Positions 26,545-36,371 are shown, numbered from the stretch's first letter. The stretch: DNA of 64,000 nucleotides from Chitinophaga jiangningensis (GCF_900142605.1 NZ_FRBL01000001.1:310001-374000), one strand, 5' to 3'. Notes: generated from the letters alone by a model not told the origin. Program-made: numbers and translations.

Positions 26545-27030
26545 CTATTCACCGACTGGCATCACCCGGCTCAGTTCCTCCAGTCCCTCCTCCCCCGGTC
26601 GCTGGTATTTTACGGCGGTAATCTCATTGTTCTTTACATATACAATCATCGGGTAAATCTCCCTGTCTGAATCGGGATATACAATATTATTAGTGGTATC
26701 CAGAAGGATATGCGCGTCATCTATCACATCACCGCCAAGTTTAATGCGCAGCATTTTTGTGGATTGGATCTTTGTAAAAATATATTTTATATAGGGAGAT
26801 GACTGAACATTCGTTTTTACAAATACTTCGGCACTGCTAATGCACCCATCACAGCCCTGGTTGGGAATTACTACATACACCCCGTTTTTCATCGGGTGGG
26901 TATCCAGGTTACGAATGACTGTTATTAACGGAGTATGTTTATCTCTGCATGATAATAATAACACAAGCAATAACAGGAAGCTACCAGGAAATTTTACATT
27001 GTACATAACGCGCGATGTTTTGATTTTCAT
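26545..27030 (-). CDS. Small lipoprotein with CDGC motif
   Basis: The product has 161 residues, or 153 if it starts at the second Met (27006). The N-terminus has a lipobox (LVLLLSC). The motif GCDGCISSAEVF is at the position of a thioredoxin-like CxxC, followed by strand-rich sequence (IRLGGDVIDDAHILLDTT, YPMIVYVKNN), suggesting a thioredoxin-like fold without a classical WCxxC. The start overlaps the end of the upstream gene by 50 bases (26 with the second Met), so translation is likely coupled. Probably the third gene of a peptide/propeller cassette. Confidence 0.75.
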   Translation of the reverse strand: MKIKTSRVMYNVKFPGSFLLLLVLLLSCRDKHTPLITVIRNLDTHPMKNGVYVVIPNQGCDGCISSAEVFVKTNVQSSPYIKYIFTKIQSTKMLRIKLGGDVIDDAHILLDTTNNIVYPDSDREIYPMIVYVKNNEITAVKYQRPGEEGLEELSRVMPVGE

Positions 27031-28126
27031 TTTCCATATCCAGGAAACAAATTCCTTCTCTCCCTATAAAAAAATTATCCAATGCGAACGACATAGGCAT
27101 AGCAGCTTCCCCTTTGTATTGAAAATTTTTGTCCAGTACAATCAACCATGGCTGCTTGCCCGGTTGCTTAGCATTATTTACAGGCATTTCCAAAATTCTG
27201 TAGTAGCAGTTGCTATAAGGATCGTGAATGATATTCCGATAGGTAGGCGTATGCAGGTAGTAATCCAACGTAACATCTGCATTATAAATCACCTGGTTGT
27301 CTTTTCCCAGTGCCATACTCGTGATACAAACGCCTTTGGCAGATGCGGCTGGCACCTCACTCACCTTCCAGTTACTATCGATCACTCGCATATGATGATC
27401 CGCCGGCAGGCTCAGTAGCCATTGCTTAGCCGCTGCATTATAGCTAGTATAAGGTATGCGCAGGTGCGACCCACCCCAGTTATTTTCCTGGTAAACCCCG
27501 GAATAAGGTATATGATAGGTCACATGATTACCCGGGTGGATAGCAGCAAAAATGGTTCTGCCGGGGAAATACTCGTCCGCTTTTTCGCCCAACAGATAAC
27601 CAGCACCCACCACTACACTATCCAACAGGTAAATAGGCGCAGCCGCGCTGGCAAAGGGCCTTGCGGGCAGCATGGTTTTAGGAAAGGATTTACCGGCAGG
27701 CAGGAAGGTGCGGGTACTTGTCACCTTTTCATTTTTAAGATCATAGTACATCAGATAATCCCGGTTATAGGCGTATAGCAACAGGCTGTCCGGCGACAGA
27801 TACCTGAAATATGACACCTTTTCCTTTGTATTAATTTTCAACGTTCCCGCCGGATATAATAATGTATCATCACCACCTGTTTGATACGTGAGCAGGCGCT
27901 TGTTGTAACTATCGAATGCATATAGCCGGCCTGTAAGCGCATCATAATCTATGGGCGTAAACGGGGAAAACACCATTTGGCTATCCAGGAATAATTGTAG
28001 TGTATCCGTGTAGGTTAGTCGTAGTGTAATCTCCTCAAAAGCAGTACTACAGTTACTTACCGGTTTCACTTTCCCTTGGTCACAGCCACTTGTAAGGAGT
28101 AAAATAATGATCAGCAACTTTTTCAT
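26981..28126 (-). CDS. DUF4221-like beta-propeller lipoprotein
   Basis: The product has 381 residues from ATG 28126 (MKKLLIIILLLTSGC), a clear lipobox LTSGC. Repeating strand blades such as GRLYAFDSYNKRLLTY and LLLYAYNRDYLMYYDL indicate a six-bladed propeller like the DUF4221 or TolB-type lipoproteins that Bacteroidota place next to small secreted peptides. The open frame upstream to 28153 is not used. It overlaps the CDGC lipoprotein gene and lies 53 bases after the small Cys-peptide gene. Its partner or ligand is unknown. Confidence 0.78.
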   Translation of the reverse strand: MKKLLIIILLLTSGCDQGKVKPVSNCSTAFEEITLRLTYTDTLQLFLDSQMVFSPFTPIDYDALTGRLYAFDSYNKRLLTYQTGGDDTLLYPAGTLKINTKEKVSYFRYLSPDSLLLYAYNRDYLMYYDLKNEKVTSTRTFLPAGKSFPKTMLPARPFASAAAPIYLLDSVVVGAGYLLGEKADEYFPGRTIFAAIHPGNHVTYHIPYSGVYQENNWGGSHLRIPYTSYNAAAKQWLLSLPADHHMRVIDSNWKVSEVPAASAKGVCITSMALGKDNQVIYNADVTLDYYLHTPTYRNIIHDPYSNCYYRILEMPVNNAKQPGKQPWLIVLDKNFQYKGEAAMPMSFALDNFFIGREGICFLDMENENQNIARYVQCKISW

Positions 28127-28179
28127 AGGGCAGTAAAAAAACAGACAGGGCATTTATACCCTGTCTGCAAATCATGTCA

Positions 28180-28386
28180 TCAATTTACGTAGTAAGTGCA
28201 GTTGGTCACAGTAGGATCTACCGGTGAATTACATACGTAGTAAGTCACCCCGTTCACTACTCTTTTCTGGCAAATACCCCGGAGTCCGTGATGATCATCA
28301 GCACAAGGGCTGCCAGTAGTAGGAACAGATGCAAACAGTCCTAATGCAGTAAATGCAATACCGAATACAAGGATGGATTTTTTCAT
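28180..28386 (-). CDS. Small exported four-cysteine peptide
   Basis: The product has 68 residues: a signal peptide of about 20 residues (MKKSILVFGIAFTALGLFAS) and a mature part of roughly 45 with Cys at 28, 39, 52 and 63, which could form two disulfides. The composition (NCTYYVN end, VTYYVCN) is not that of a lipoprotein. It resembles in size and context the NVEAL-type peptides of Bacteroides, but the NVEAL motif is absent. It is first of the cassette with the propeller and CDGC lipoproteins. The ATG at 28386 is chosen over 28470 because the upstream codons do not form a signal sequence. Confidence 0.72.
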   Translation of the reverse strand: MKKSILVFGIAFTALGLFASVPTTGSPCADDHHGLRGICQKRVVNGVTYYVCNSPVDPTVTNCTYYVN

Positions 28387-28581
28387 GTTATGATAGTTTA
28401 AATGAGGGAACACGGTAGTCACTTTTACGAACTTGGCCCATGCCAGGAGGATTCGGGAACAACAAGTCAATATGGGTCAGTAGGTTATGTCAGCACAGTT
28501 ATTTACGGCTGCTTAAATTTAGTGAATTATATAACTCCATTTGATTTACTGCGGTGTGTCCACAGTCATCTATAAAAAAAC

Positions 28582-28610
28582 AAAGGGTACCCGATCCACG
28601 GATACCCTTT
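28582..28610 (-). terminator. Terminator of the first SusC/SusD operon
   Basis: AAAGGGTA and TACCCTTT with CC/GG inner pairs form a stem over 28582-28610 (one mismatch), and seven T follow on the minus strand. It lies 21 bases after the SusD stop. Confidence 0.85.
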
Positions 28611-28631
28611 TTGTTGTTTGCCATCTATCGA

Positions 28632-30209
28632 CTAGTAACCAGTATTTTGTTCCAGGTTAGGATTCACGTCGCGCTCACCCAATGGGATAGGCCACCAGTA
28701 GTCCCGGTTTTTATCGAAGGTCCGTGTTTCCAGGTTTTTGCCTGCATAGTTCTGAATGGTAGCATTCATCACGGTTTCAGCAGTTTTCCAACGGCGGATA
28801 TCGTTATAGTACAAGCCTTCTCCGGCAAATTCCACACGTCTTTCATGACGGATTTCTTCGCGGAGGGCTTCTTTGGTTGTAGCTTCATTGAAGTGCGGCA
28901 TACCTACGCGGTCGCGTATACGATTCAGCGCCGCAAAGATGGTTGCATCCGGGCCACTTACTTCGTTCTGTGCTTCAGCGTACATCATCAGTATGTCCGC
29001 AAAGCGAAGTACGATAAAGTTGATATCAGACTGTCCGTCTTTCAGATCGCTTTTATCAGCCGGAGGGGCTTCTTTATCATACATACTAAACTTCTTCATA
29101 CCGTAGCCGGTGATTGCAAAGCGTTTGGTGTTGATTACTTCCCCTTTGTAGGTATCGCCCGGATAGGTAAATGTAGCATTCAGGCGTGGATCGCGGTTTT
29201 TGTATGGATTAGCCGCATCATAACCAGAGGCAGGATCAGTGATCGGCAGCCCCTTGGTGGTATAATAGGTTTTGGCCAGATCCAGGAGTGGCGCATTGGT
29301 GTTGTATTGGGAGCAGATTAGGTCAAAGGAACTACCCTGTTGCGGGAATACGTACTGCACATCAAAAATAACTTCCAGGTTATTTTCATTTGGCTGTAAA
29401 AATAACGAGCGATAATCTTTAAACAGGCCATACCCGGTACCAGGCTCGTTCATGACGGCTGCGGCAGCATCAGCGGCGGCTTTCCATTTAGTAACATCGT
29501 TGGAAGGATTCAACAGTGGGCTGGCTTCGTACAGTAATACCCTTGCTTTTAATGCCATTGCAGCACCTTTAGTGGCACGTCCCACATCCCCTCCGGTGAA
29601 TTTAACCGGAAGGATTTTAGTCGCACTATCAAGGTCGATGAGCACTCTGCCAATCACTTCTTCGCGGGAATTGCGGGGCAGCTTAGCCTGGGTGCTTCTC
29701 TCCGGCGGGTCCAGTACTAATGGAACGCCACCATAATAATTCTGCAGCATGAAATAGTAGAGTGCACGGAGAAAATATGCCTCGCCTTTCATTCTTCTGC
29801 GGTTAGCTTCGCTAAGGGCAGTTACTTCATCTACCTTTACTAAAAAGGTATTACAGCGACCAATACCACTGTAGCAATCGCCATAACGACTCGTAATAAT
29901 TCCGCCTGTACTCGACATTTGGGTTCCTCTTGCGATGGTATTGAAACTCATCCCGTCGGTTTGATTATAGGCGTTGGGAGTGAGGGTTTCTTCCCAAAGC
30001 GCAGTGGCATTATTGGAGGTTTTTCCACCGTAAACACCGGCATTGCGCAATACAGAGTAACAACTTACCAGTGCTGCATTTGCTGCCTCCGGGGTTTGCC
30101 AGTAGGTTTCTTCATAATAGCGGTCATGCGGCGTAGTATCCAGCAGACTTTTGTTGCAACCTGCAGCCAGGAAACCTGCGCAAGTGAGTAAAAAATATAT
30201 CTTCTTCAT
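28632..30209 (-). CDS. SusD/RagB-family nutrient-binding lipoprotein (locus 1)
   Basis: The product has 525 residues from MKKIYFLLTCAGFLAAGC; the lipobox LAAGC makes it an outer-membrane lipoprotein. It has the TPR-like helices of SusD in the middle (AYFLRALYYFMLQNYYGGVPLVLDP) and a C-terminal SusD-like region with ADILMMYAEAQNEVSG and LREEIRHERRVEFAGEGLYYNDIRRW. SusD proteins hold substrate as the lid of a SusC transporter. The Met used is four codons after the longest frame start. It follows the SusC gene by 19 bases. Substrate unknown. Confidence 0.95.
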   Translation of the reverse strand: MKKIYFLLTCAGFLAAGCNKSLLDTTPHDRYYEETYWQTPEAANAALVSCYSVLRNAGVYGGKTSNNATALWEETLTPNAYNQTDGMSFNTIARGTQMSSTGGIITSRYGDCYSGIGRCNTFLVKVDEVTALSEANRRRMKGEAYFLRALYYFMLQNYYGGVPLVLDPPERSTQAKLPRNSREEVIGRVLIDLDSATKILPVKFTGGDVGRATKGAAMALKARVLLYEASPLLNPSNDVTKWKAAADAAAAVMNEPGTGYGLFKDYRSLFLQPNENNLEVIFDVQYVFPQQGSSFDLICSQYNTNAPLLDLAKTYYTTKGLPITDPASGYDAANPYKNRDPRLNATFTYPGDTYKGEVINTKRFAITGYGMKKFSMYDKEAPPADKSDLKDGQSDINFIVLRFADILMMYAEAQNEVSGPDATIFAALNRIRDRVGMPHFNEATTKEALREEIRHERRVEFAGEGLYYNDIRRWKTAETVMNATIQNYAGKNLETRTFDKNRDYWWPIPLGERDVNPNLEQNTGY

Positions 30210-30228
30210 AAGAATCAACATTTAAGTA

Positions 30229-33200
30229 TTAGAAGGTAATGTTAATACCACCGTTGAAAGTTTTCAACATTGGGTAGGTATACAGGGTAGTTTGATCCAG
30301 GACTGACTCCGGGTCAAAGTCTTTATACTTAGAGAAGGTAAGCAGGTTTTCCGCATTGATGAAAAACTGTACTTTCTGGATTTTAACCCTTGACAGCAGG
30401 CTTTGTGGCAGCGCGTACCCCAGCTGTATATTTTTTAACCGGATATAGGAGTTGTTTCTTAACCAGAAGGTAGAACGCTGGAAGTTATCGATACCGCCGG
30501 TGCTGGTAGTTACGATAGGTAAGCGTGCAGTCGTATTTTGAGGTGTCCATGCATCCCTTGTCCATTCCCAGGTGGCGTTAGCGCCATTGTTGAATGGAAA
30601 TGCCAGGTTTGCAGTAGGTAATGCTTTAACACCGGCAATTCCCTGGAAGGAGGAGGTAAGAGAAAAGCCTTTATAACCCAGGTTAAATCCGAAACCAAAG
30701 GTAGAAGTAGGTACAGAGGAAGAGCTGTTTACTATCACGCGGTCGTCGCCATTGATGATACCATCATTATTCACATCCTTGTATTTGATATAACCTGGTT
30801 TTGTGTTGGCAGATTGTTTGGCGCTGTTTTTCACTTCGTCCTGTGTCTGGAAAATTCCTTCGGCCTGCAGCAGGTAGTAAGCGTCAATAGGATAACCTTC
30901 CCGGGTGATGGTACCGGAACCATAGATGATTTCACCATTCAGGTCGGTTACCTCATTTTTATTAAATCCTATATTACCAAATACATTCACATTCAGGTCA
31001 CCGAATTTGTCGTTGTATTGCATGGTAAGTTCCAGACCTATATTTTTCACGGAGCCCACGTTTTGTTTTGGACCAGCCAGGTTGCCCACTTGTGCTGGAA
31101 TATTTATCGGGCGCAGCATACCGTTGGTCATTTTTTGATAGGCATCAACAGTAAAGCCTATACGATTATTCCACACGTTGATATCTGCACCTACGTTGTA
31201 GGTATTGGTAATTTCCCAACGGAGGGTAGAATCTGCATCTGCGGTTTTTGCGGCGCCTGAATTGAGTGTGCCGCCAAAGCTATAATCTTCTCCCAGCATA
31301 ACAGCTGCCTGGGTACTATATAAGTCTACTGCCTGGTTACCCATTTTACCGGCTGATGCACGTAGCTTCAGGAAGGACACAAAATCAGAATGGAAAAATG
31401 CTTCTTTGTCTATACGCCATGCCGCAGATACAGACGGGAAGAATGCCCAGCGGCTTTGTTTGCCGAGGCGGCCGGAGCCATCATAGCGGAAAGTAGCTTC
31501 CAGGTAATACTTCTCATTGTAATCGTAGTTAACACGACCGAAATAGGATTCCAATACATCGCGGGTCATATTGCCGCTGGTGGCATTCCAGGTGGTACCT
31601 GCGTTGAAAGCATCCAGGCGGCCATCGAGGTAGCCGTACATACTGGTGGCCCAGCTGTCACTATCCATGTTATCGTAGCTGGCGCCCAGCATAGCGGAAA
31701 CGTTATGTTTGGCGAATGATCTTTTCCAGTCGAGTGTATTGTAAAAATGAATATTCATGTCGTTATAGTCCGTTTTCGCGGCTCTGGGGGCTGTAGCAGG
31801 ACTATTCCAGTTGGTTGCCTTTCCTGTTTTAGGATCAAAGGTTTGCATGCGCGGTGTGAAACCACTGAGTAGGCCGTCGTATTTATCTACCCCAAATTTG
31901 ATATTATAAGTGATATCAAATGGCAATTTATACTCGGCGAAAACGGTGGTCAGGAAGCGTTGTACCACTTTTGTCTGCAAGCCGTTATAGGCGAGCATGC
32001 GTGGGTTTTCCCAGTTGTTGCGACCAGCGGTTCTCATCCAGGAGTTACCGTAGCGACCATCGGCCAGTGTATCCGTGAGGATTGGCAGGGTGCGGGCCAG
32101 GTAGGTCCAGGAGTCGGTATAGAATGGTTGTGTGTAGTTACGGTAGTATCCATCCAGGGTGATACCGGTGCGTAAGCGTTTGGTAACATCCATAGTGGCG
32201 TTGAGACCAACGGAGTATTTCTTTTCGTGGTTACCCGGTCCGAAGAGGATACCATCTCTGTCGAGATAGCCGAGTGACAAGCGGTACTGATATTTATCAC
32301 CGCTGCCGGCAACGCTGATGTCATGTTTTTGGATCTTGCCATTTTTGAGGGCAATTTTATACCAATCGTTTGCAGGATAGGTGAAAGGGTCTGTTTTCAT
32401 ACCTTCCTGGTATTCAGCTATATCTGCATCACTATATTCCTGCGCTTTACCCTCGTTGAGGAGGGCCTGGTTTTTCAGCTTCATATAAGCGATAGGATCG
32501 TTGATCGCATCAGGCAGGTAGGTAGCTTTCTGTTTACCATAGTAGTAGCTATAGTTTACGTGGGAAGCACCCTTACCTTTTTTGGTGGTCACGATGATTA
32601 CCCCGTTTGCTGCGCGTGAACCGTAAATGGAAGCGGCGGCATCTTTCAGCACTGTGATGGTTTCGATATCATTTGGATTGAGCTCATCCATGGAATATTC
32701 GATTCCGTCTACGAGTACCAGAGGATTGTTGCTGCTAAGCGTTCCTACCCCCCGGATACGGATCGTACTGCGGTCCACGCCTGGCTGGCTATTGCTGAGG
32801 TTAGCGAATACTCCCGGCACACCGTGCAGCGCATTACTCACGTTGGTAATAGGCTGACCTGCTTTCTCACTCATTTTCACGGTGGTGATGGCGCCGGTAA
32901 GCGTTGCTTTTTTCTGCGTACCGTAACCCACTACCACTACGTCGTTGAGCTTTTGAATGTCTTCCTCCAGTGTAACGTTTAAGGTGTTCCCGGTTACTTT
33001 CACATCTTTCGACAGATAACCGATAAAAGAAAACTTCAGGGTGGCACCTGCAGGTACGTTGAGTTTGTAAACCCCGTTAACATCGGAAACAGTTCCATGG
33101 CTGGTACCGGCCACCTGCACATTTACACCAATAACAGGTGTACCGTTCACCGCAGTGATTTTTCCGGAAACGGTCCGGTCCTGTGCCTGTAGCTGGATAG

Positions 33201-33279
33201 GGATACCGCTCAGCATCCAGATGCAGCACAGCAGGAATACTGCTGGTTGAATCCCGTGGAATCGCGAGAAGAATTTCAT
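30229..33279 (-). CDS. SusC/RagA TonB-dependent outer-membrane transporter (locus 1)
   Basis: The product has 1016 residues from ATG 33279 (MKFFSRFHGIQPAVFLLCC...). After the signal peptide (ending LQAQDRTVSG) comes a carboxypeptidase-like domain (GKITAVNGTPVIGVNVQVAGTS), the SusC signature DVVVVGYGTQKK, a plug and a 22-stranded barrel. There is no STN domain, so it is probably not coupled to an anti-sigma factor, unlike the second locus. With SusD it imports a glycan or peptide by TonB. The upstream region holds TTTC half-sites near a divergent DeoR gene. Confidence 0.95.
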   Translation of the reverse strand: MKFFSRFHGIQPAVFLLCCIWMLSGIPIQLQAQDRTVSGKITAVNGTPVIGVNVQVAGTSHGTVSDVNGVYKLNVPAGATLKFSFIGYLSKDVKVTGNTLNVTLEEDIQKLNDVVVVGYGTQKKATLTGAITTVKMSEKAGQPITNVSNALHGVPGVFANLSNSQPGVDRSTIRIRGVGTLSSNNPLVLVDGIEYSMDELNPNDIETITVLKDAAASIYGSRAANGVIIVTTKKGKGASHVNYSYYYGKQKATYLPDAINDPIAYMKLKNQALLNEGKAQEYSDADIAEYQEGMKTDPFTYPANDWYKIALKNGKIQKHDISVAGSGDKYQYRLSLGYLDRDGILFGPGNHEKKYSVGLNATMDVTKRLRTGITLDGYYRNYTQPFYTDSWTYLARTLPILTDTLADGRYGNSWMRTAGRNNWENPRMLAYNGLQTKVVQRFLTTVFAEYKLPFDITYNIKFGVDKYDGLLSGFTPRMQTFDPKTGKATNWNSPATAPRAAKTDYNDMNIHFYNTLDWKRSFAKHNVSAMLGASYDNMDSDSWATSMYGYLDGRLDAFNAGTTWNATSGNMTRDVLESYFGRVNYDYNEKYYLEATFRYDGSGRLGKQSRWAFFPSVSAAWRIDKEAFFHSDFVSFLKLRASAGKMGNQAVDLYSTQAAVMLGEDYSFGGTLNSGAAKTADADSTLRWEITNTYNVGADINVWNNRIGFTVDAYQKMTNGMLRPINIPAQVGNLAGPKQNVGSVKNIGLELTMQYNDKFGDLNVNVFGNIGFNKNEVTDLNGEIIYGSGTITREGYPIDAYYLLQAEGIFQTQDEVKNSAKQSANTKPGYIKYKDVNNDGIINGDDRVIVNSSSSVPTSTFGFGFNLGYKGFSLTSSFQGIAGVKALPTANLAFPFNNGANATWEWTRDAWTPQNTTARLPIVTTSTGGIDNFQRSTFWLRNNSYIRLKNIQLGYALPQSLLSRVKIQKVQFFINAENLLTFSKYKDFDPESVLDQTTLYTYPMLKTFNGGINITF

Positions 33280-33745
33280 ACGTGTATTGTTTTTTATTAA
33301 TTGGTTGATAATAAACTGCTTACTGCCTGGCAACTGTTAGGATAATTGGTAATGATTACACTTCACGGGAGCGTGGCTTTGCTGTGATAACTTATATTTC
33401 ATTTCATTTTCACCGTGCTTTCAAAATATGAAACTAAAAAGAAACAATTTGAAACCAAAATATAAAATAAAATGAAAAAAATTAAAAAAAGCAGGATGAG
33501 TGAAAAAGAAAGAGAAAATAAATTTTATACTATTGATTTACAATTAATAACATATTAATATCTACATAAAAATATTTCAAACCTATTTCAAATTATTTCA
33601 TAAAAAATAAAAAATCTTGCAATAATGGGGTAATTTCCTCTTCAAAAGGAACTATATGTAATAACTTGAAATGAGTATATAAGCTATTGTAAACGAGCTC
33701 ATAAATAATATCAGGGGAACACTTTAATGCGTAATTTTATATGAT
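33280..33745. promoter_or_regulatory. Divergent control region between SusC and the DeoR gene
   Basis: This AT-rich gap of 466 bases contains two three-copy clusters of TTTC half-sites. Cluster A is GAAAC at 33430, 33441 and 33451 (TTTC on the SusC strand). Cluster B is TTTC at 33575, 33586 and 33596 on the DeoR strand. Both have spacings of 11 and 10 bases and share TTTCAAATT(A/G)TTTC. DeoR-family repressors often bind such repeats, so these are candidate operators. A clear -7 element was not assigned. Confidence 0.55.
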
Positions 33746-34516
33746 ATGTCTATGATCAATATTGCTGAACGCCATAAGTTTATTCTTAGTAAACTGCACG
33801 AGAAGGGCTATGTTAATGTATTGGAGCTATGTAAAGAACTGGATGTATCGGGGGTGACTATACGAAAAGACCTGAAGCTGCTGGAAGACAAATCACTCCT
33901 TTTCCGCTCTCACGGTGGCGCAACAGTACAAAACCCTTATACAATAGATAAACCGGTAAATGAAAAAGAGAACATCCGCCGGGAAGAAAAAACCAGAATA
34001 GGTCAGGCAGGCGCGATGCTCATTGCCCCTAACGATGCGATCATCATCGCCTCCGGCACCTCCGTACTGGCACTGGCAAAAAATATTCAGCCGAAAGGGC
34101 AACTCATGGTGATAACCGGCGCACTCAACGTAGCATTAGAACTGCTGCGTCGACCGGAGATTGAAGTAATTCAGCTCGGCGGCCAACTCCGCAACAGCTC
34201 CACCTCTGTTACCGGCACCTATGCGGAAAAAATCCTGGACGACTTCTCCTGCAGCAAATTATTCCTTGGCGTAGACGGTATCGACCTCGAATTTGGCCTT
34301 ACCACCACTAACATCATGGAAGCACATCTCAATCAGAAAATGATGACAACCGCCCAAAAAACCATTGTACTCGCGGATTCCAGCAAGTTCGGCAGAAGAG
34401 GATTCGGGCGCATATGCGGACTGGAAGATATCGATGAAGTGATTACAGACAGCGCTATCGCAGATCATCTGGTGAAACGCATGGAAGATATGGGCGTTAA
34501 AGTAACAGTCGTATAA
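33746..34516 (+). CDS. DeoR/GlpR-family transcriptional regulator
   Basis: The product has 256 residues. The N-terminal winged HTH (residues 6-55) has the DeoR signature NVLELCKELDVSGVTIRKDLKLLEDKSLLFRSHGGA. The C-terminal ligand domain (from about 75) has the DeoR/ISOCOT pattern with IASGTSVLALAKNI, LGGQLRNSSTSVTG and VDGIDLEFGLTTTN. Members sense phosphorylated sugars or sugar acids and usually repress. It is divergent from the first SusC/SusD operon, so it is the natural candidate for its control. The start is MSMINIAERHK at 33746. Confidence 0.93.
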   Translation: MSMINIAERHKFILSKLHEKGYVNVLELCKELDVSGVTIRKDLKLLEDKSLLFRSHGGATVQNPYTIDKPVNEKENIRREEKTRIGQAGAMLIAPNDAIIIASGTSVLALAKNIQPKGQLMVITGALNVALELLRRPEIEVIQLGGQLRNSSTSVTGTYAEKILDDFSCSKLFLGVDGIDLEFGLTTTNIMEAHLNQKMMTTAQKTIVLADSSKFGRRGFGRICGLEDIDEVITDSAIADHLVKRMEDMGVKVTVV

Positions 34517-34523
34517 CAGGAAT

Positions 34524-34552
34524 TCCCAATGACACCTCGGGTGTCATTGGGA
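34524..34552. terminator. Bidirectional hairpin between DeoR and TlpA-like genes
   Basis: A perfect 13-bp stem (TCCCAATGACACC with its complement, loop TCG) between two convergent genes. T runs are lacking close by, but the symmetry and location fit termination in both directions. Confidence 0.7.
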
Positions 34553-34562
34553 GGTGCATTCA

Positions 34563-36362
34563 TCATTTTTCCTGTAGCAAGATATCCAGTTGCCCTTGTA
34601 GCTTTGCCAGCACTTCAGGCCCTTCGAAACCTATATTTACAAACCTGATATTTCCTTTTTTGTCGATCAGGTAAGAGGCTGGAATAATATTGAACTTAAA
34701 CTTATCTCCTATTTCCGGATCAGTGTTGTAATACACCGGGAAGGAATATTTTTTATTGCCACTCCATCCCTGCGCATCCGCCAGCGTGTTTTTAGCCCCG
34801 CTGTTGGTGATCATAAATACAATGTCGGCATTGTTTTTATGTTGATCGTAGAGCTGCTGCAGGTAAGGCATTTCCTGCATACAGGGGATACACCAGGTAG
34901 CCCAGAAATCAATCACAATAATCTTCCCCTTTAACGCGTCGGGCGATACGGCCTTGCCCTTCATATCCACAAAAGAAGTGAGTGCCGGTGCCGGCTTGCT
35001 CACCTGCTGCTTCAGAATTTTTTCCATCAGTATCTTTTTACGGAACTGATCCAGCATGGCCAACTGCTTTTTATTACCGGTTTGCTGATAATAGGTTGCC
35101 GCATCGTCCAGCGTTTCTTTGTCCGCAATTTCCTGCACGGCAAGTGCCATATGCTTTTCCGCAGCATCCGGACGGTTTTGCTGTAAGGCAATTAACCCCA
35201 GCAAAGCATGGAGGCGGCAAGCAGCCTTATTATAAGCAGCCTGCCTGGTACTATCATCCACATACGGATAGATATAACCGGTTTCCGGAAAATAACGGAT
35301 CACTCCTACCGGATAATGCTGCACACTATCCAAAGCACGTTTTACATAACCATAGGCTGAATCCGGCGCCAGCTGCTGCTGTTGCAACGTACGTCCGATT
35401 TCTTCCCATACGGTTACCTTATAGGGATTTTCCTTTTCACTTGTCAGGAAACGTGCATGATACAATGCTTTCGACGCATTTTTCCGGGCTGCATAATAGC
35501 GGAACAACTGCTCATGCATTTCCGTAAATGAAGCCGTGTTCTCTGCGGTTTCTTTTTGCAGCTCCTTTTCATACCACGCAATTTGCGCAGTTGTATCTTT
35601 TCCCTTAGCTATGGCAGCAGCGTTCAAACTCCGTCCGGGCGCAGACTCCGGGTAGCGTTGCATCACTACTTTGCGGATGGAATCGAGGCGGCTGTTTTCA
35701 CCAATGATCAGGTAACCCATAGTAACTTTGTTGAGATTACCACTGTTGCCGGGATCAGCATTGAAGCGGTCCGCGATCACCTGATGCGCTTCTTTGCGGA
35801 GCGCTGCTTTTTGTTCCGGTGAACTGGTGGCATTCATTTTACTGGTGAGTAAACGCAGTTTTGCTTCGTAGTTATCCGGATACAGCGCCAGTTCCTTTTC
35901 ATACAACTCCTGCTGCCGGCCCGCCAGCAAAGGCGATTTCCCCATCTGCGCGCTCATACTGTAGCCTTTATACAGGAATACATTTTCTACCGGCACTTTA
36001 TTTTTATAAACCGCTACTTCGTAATGCTGATCCTTAGCCGGCTTATTTATATGCGCTCCACTTTCAAGGTAGAAAGTGGCAAACACAGTATAATCTGCCA
36101 GCACAAAGGAAGTCGTCCATTTACTCCCTGCTTTCTCCATTTTCATTCTCCAGGGGAGATTGTAAAAATTAGAGTAGGAAAACACCAGGGTTACTTCCTT
36201 AGCATCCGAAGGGATGCCGTTTCCCACTACAGTTGGGTCAAAAGTAACCGTAACAGTTTGTCCTCTTTCCGGGTAAGCCGGTGATATTACAACGGATTGT
36301 TGCCCGAAGCTATTACTGACAACAGTTGTCATCAGTAATAGCAGCACGATCAATTTTTTCAT
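34563..36362 (-). CDS. TlpA-like thioredoxin with N-terminal Ig-like and helical repeat regions
   Basis: The product has 599 residues with a signal peptide (MKKLIVLLLLMTTVVSNSFGQ). The first 125 residues are a beta-sandwich (SPAYPERGQTVTVTFD). A helical repeat region runs to about 440. The last 145 residues are a TlpA/ResA-type thioredoxin fold with active-site WCIPC in FWATWCIPCMQEMPYL. Such proteins occur at the end of many SusC/SusD operons in Bacteroidota and may reduce or assemble envelope proteins. It follows the second SusD gene by 9 bases, so they are co-transcribed. Confidence 0.9.
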   Translation of the reverse strand: MKKLIVLLLLMTTVVSNSFGQQSVVISPAYPERGQTVTVTFDPTVVGNGIPSDAKEVTLVFSYSNFYNLPWRMKMEKAGSKWTTSFVLADYTVFATFYLESGAHINKPAKDQHYEVAVYKNKVPVENVFLYKGYSMSAQMGKSPLLAGRQQELYEKELALYPDNYEAKLRLLTSKMNATSSPEQKAALRKEAHQVIADRFNADPGNSGNLNKVTMGYLIIGENSRLDSIRKVVMQRYPESAPGRSLNAAAIAKGKDTTAQIAWYEKELQKETAENTASFTEMHEQLFRYYAARKNASKALYHARFLTSEKENPYKVTVWEEIGRTLQQQQLAPDSAYGYVKRALDSVQHYPVGVIRYFPETGYIYPYVDDSTRQAAYNKAACRLHALLGLIALQQNRPDAAEKHMALAVQEIADKETLDDAATYYQQTGNKKQLAMLDQFRKKILMEKILKQQVSKPAPALTSFVDMKGKAVSPDALKGKIIVIDFWATWCIPCMQEMPYLQQLYDQHKNNADIVFMITNSGAKNTLADAQGWSGNKKYSFPVYYNTDPEIGDKFKFNIIPASYLIDKKGNIRFVNIGFEGPEVLAKLQGQLDILLQEK

Positions 36363-36371
36363 ATAGCCGGC

